NCBI GenBank assembly: GCA_947652855.1 | Contig: CANTEO010000016.1 | Span: 1 to 42,625 of the forward strand | Reading direction: 5' to 3' | DNA: 42,625 nucleotides | DNA from: an uncultured Roseburia sp. | GTDB lineage: Bacteria; Bacillota; Clostridia; Lachnospirales; Lachnospiraceae | Part shown: positions 42,192 to 42,625 of the stretch, one piece after another | Numbering within the stretch: position 1 is the stretch's first letter | Layout: each line of letters begins with the position of its first letter | Translations under genes and position numbers: made by a program | The notes under the pieces: generated by a model | What the model saw: only the letters and a program-made list of their open reading frames with translations | What the model was told of the DNA's origin: nothing | Database searches by the model: none

Positions 42192-42220
42192 ATTTTATCA
42201 AACGCATATCCACAGATCAA
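42192..42220 (-). promoter_or_regulatory. Promoter of pgi
   Basis: TTGATC (42220-42215), a 17-base spacer and TAAAAT (42197-42192), immediately after the stop of the upstream small membrane protein gene and about 45 bases before the TTG start. Confidence 0.65.
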
Positions 42221-42223
42221 GAC

Positions 42224-42565
42224 CTAAAAAACTTCTGAAATCACGTCCATCAACAGCTTCATGTCCTCTTCTTTCTTACGCTCTTCATTTTGCCGCTCAA
42301 TTTCTTCCGCCGTTTGACAAGCCTCTGCCTGCACTTGCGCCTCTTTTGGGCAATCCTCCTTTGCCTGCGCTTCTTCTATTGGCGTATCCGCCAATACCAC
42401 GTCAAAATATTGCCGGATTTTTTTGCAGATTTTTCGGATCTCCCTTCTCATCCCCGACACCTGCACCAGTATGATAAGCAGCAAAAATAAGCCAATCCCG
42501 CCAGATACGACGGCGACCATAACTGCATTTTCTCTTATGTAAGAAAGGATTTGTTCTTGCAGCAT
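42224..42565 (-). CDS. Small single-pass membrane protein, unknown function
   Basis: 113 residues. One transmembrane helix at about 14-36 (VMVAVVSGGIGLFLLLIILVQ) is followed by a basic segment (MRREIRKICKKIRQYF) and an acidic, coiled-coil-like tail (EEIERQNEERKKEEDMKLL). The basic residues suggest the tail is cytoplasmic. AAGGAGG lies 7 bases before the ATG. I do not recognise a family. It ends a few bases before the pgi promoter, and its own upstream region is at the window's edge. Confidence 0.75.
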   Translation of the reverse strand: MLQEQILSYIRENAVMVAVVSGGIGLFLLLIILVQVSGMRREIRKICKKIRQYFDVVLADTPIEEAQAKEDCPKEAQVQAEACQTAEEIERQNEERKKEEDMKLLMDVISEVF

Positions 42566-42625
42566 AATTAAGCCTCCTTTTCTTTTTCACTTCATTTTAT
42601 AAAATGCTTTTTGTTCCTACTCAAT

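Overview
This window looks like chromosome from a motile, spore-forming, anaerobic Lachnospiraceae-type Firmicute (my inference; I ran no search). The reasons are a sigma-28-driven flagellin with a Maf-type flagellin glycosyltransferase, spoVT behind a sigma-G-like promoter, families I recognise as typical of this group (DUF4317, a DUF6145-like protein, Rpn nucleases), moderate GC, strong AGGAGG ribosome binding sites and frequent GTG/TTG starts. Almost everything is on the minus strand; the exceptions are a DUF4317 gene and an XRE regulator. No rRNA, tRNA, CRISPR array or insertion sequence was seen.

Layout, left to right. (1) 1-112: a minus-strand promoter with WalR-like boxes, firing out of the window. 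(2) 113-12643: a flagellin and flagellin-glycan island. In transcription order it holds flagellin, a terminator, an unknown small protein, a Maf/DUF115 glycosyltransferase, a GT2, a ThDP (acetolactate-synthase-like) enzyme, an FkbM methyltransferase, an NDP-sugar epimerase, a second GT2, a radical SAM protein, and a DegT aminotransferase cut off just after its PLP lysine. This is the best candidate for an undescribed system: it has the enzymes for a decorated, perhaps branched or methylated, sugar on the flagellin, and a G9 tract whose loss of one base would fuse the epimerase to the GT2. (3) 12700-15552: lipoprotein, DUF4317, XRE. (4) 15574-20149: ROK glucokinase, class A PBP, SpoVT, histidine phosphatase. 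(5) 20187-22332: a NahK-like sugar kinase and a sugar-1-P nucleotidyltransferase, probably a hexosamine salvage pair. (6) 22424-29501: FMN-riboswitch-controlled ribD-ribE-ribBA-ribH, followed 14 bp later by a large secreted GH51-like glycosidase. (7) 29523-31103: an Rpn-family nuclease, the broken remnant of another, and AT-rich spacer. (8) 31145-38005: a tight housekeeping run argF-birA-DUF6145-coaX-dusB-unknown-greA-lysS. (9) 38032-42565: SPFH protein, SH3/SleB cell-wall hydrolase with WalR-like boxes, pgi, and a small membrane protein.

How the parts fit. The flagellin leader carries a sigma-28 promoter and a hairpin with GGA in its loop just before the Shine-Dalgarno, the arrangement used by CsrA on B. 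subtilis hag. A strong terminator after flagellin would hold the modification genes at a lower level by read-through. At both ends of the window, envelope-type promoters share one plan: TTGACA, a 16-17 base spacer, a -10, then three TGTAAY half-sites.
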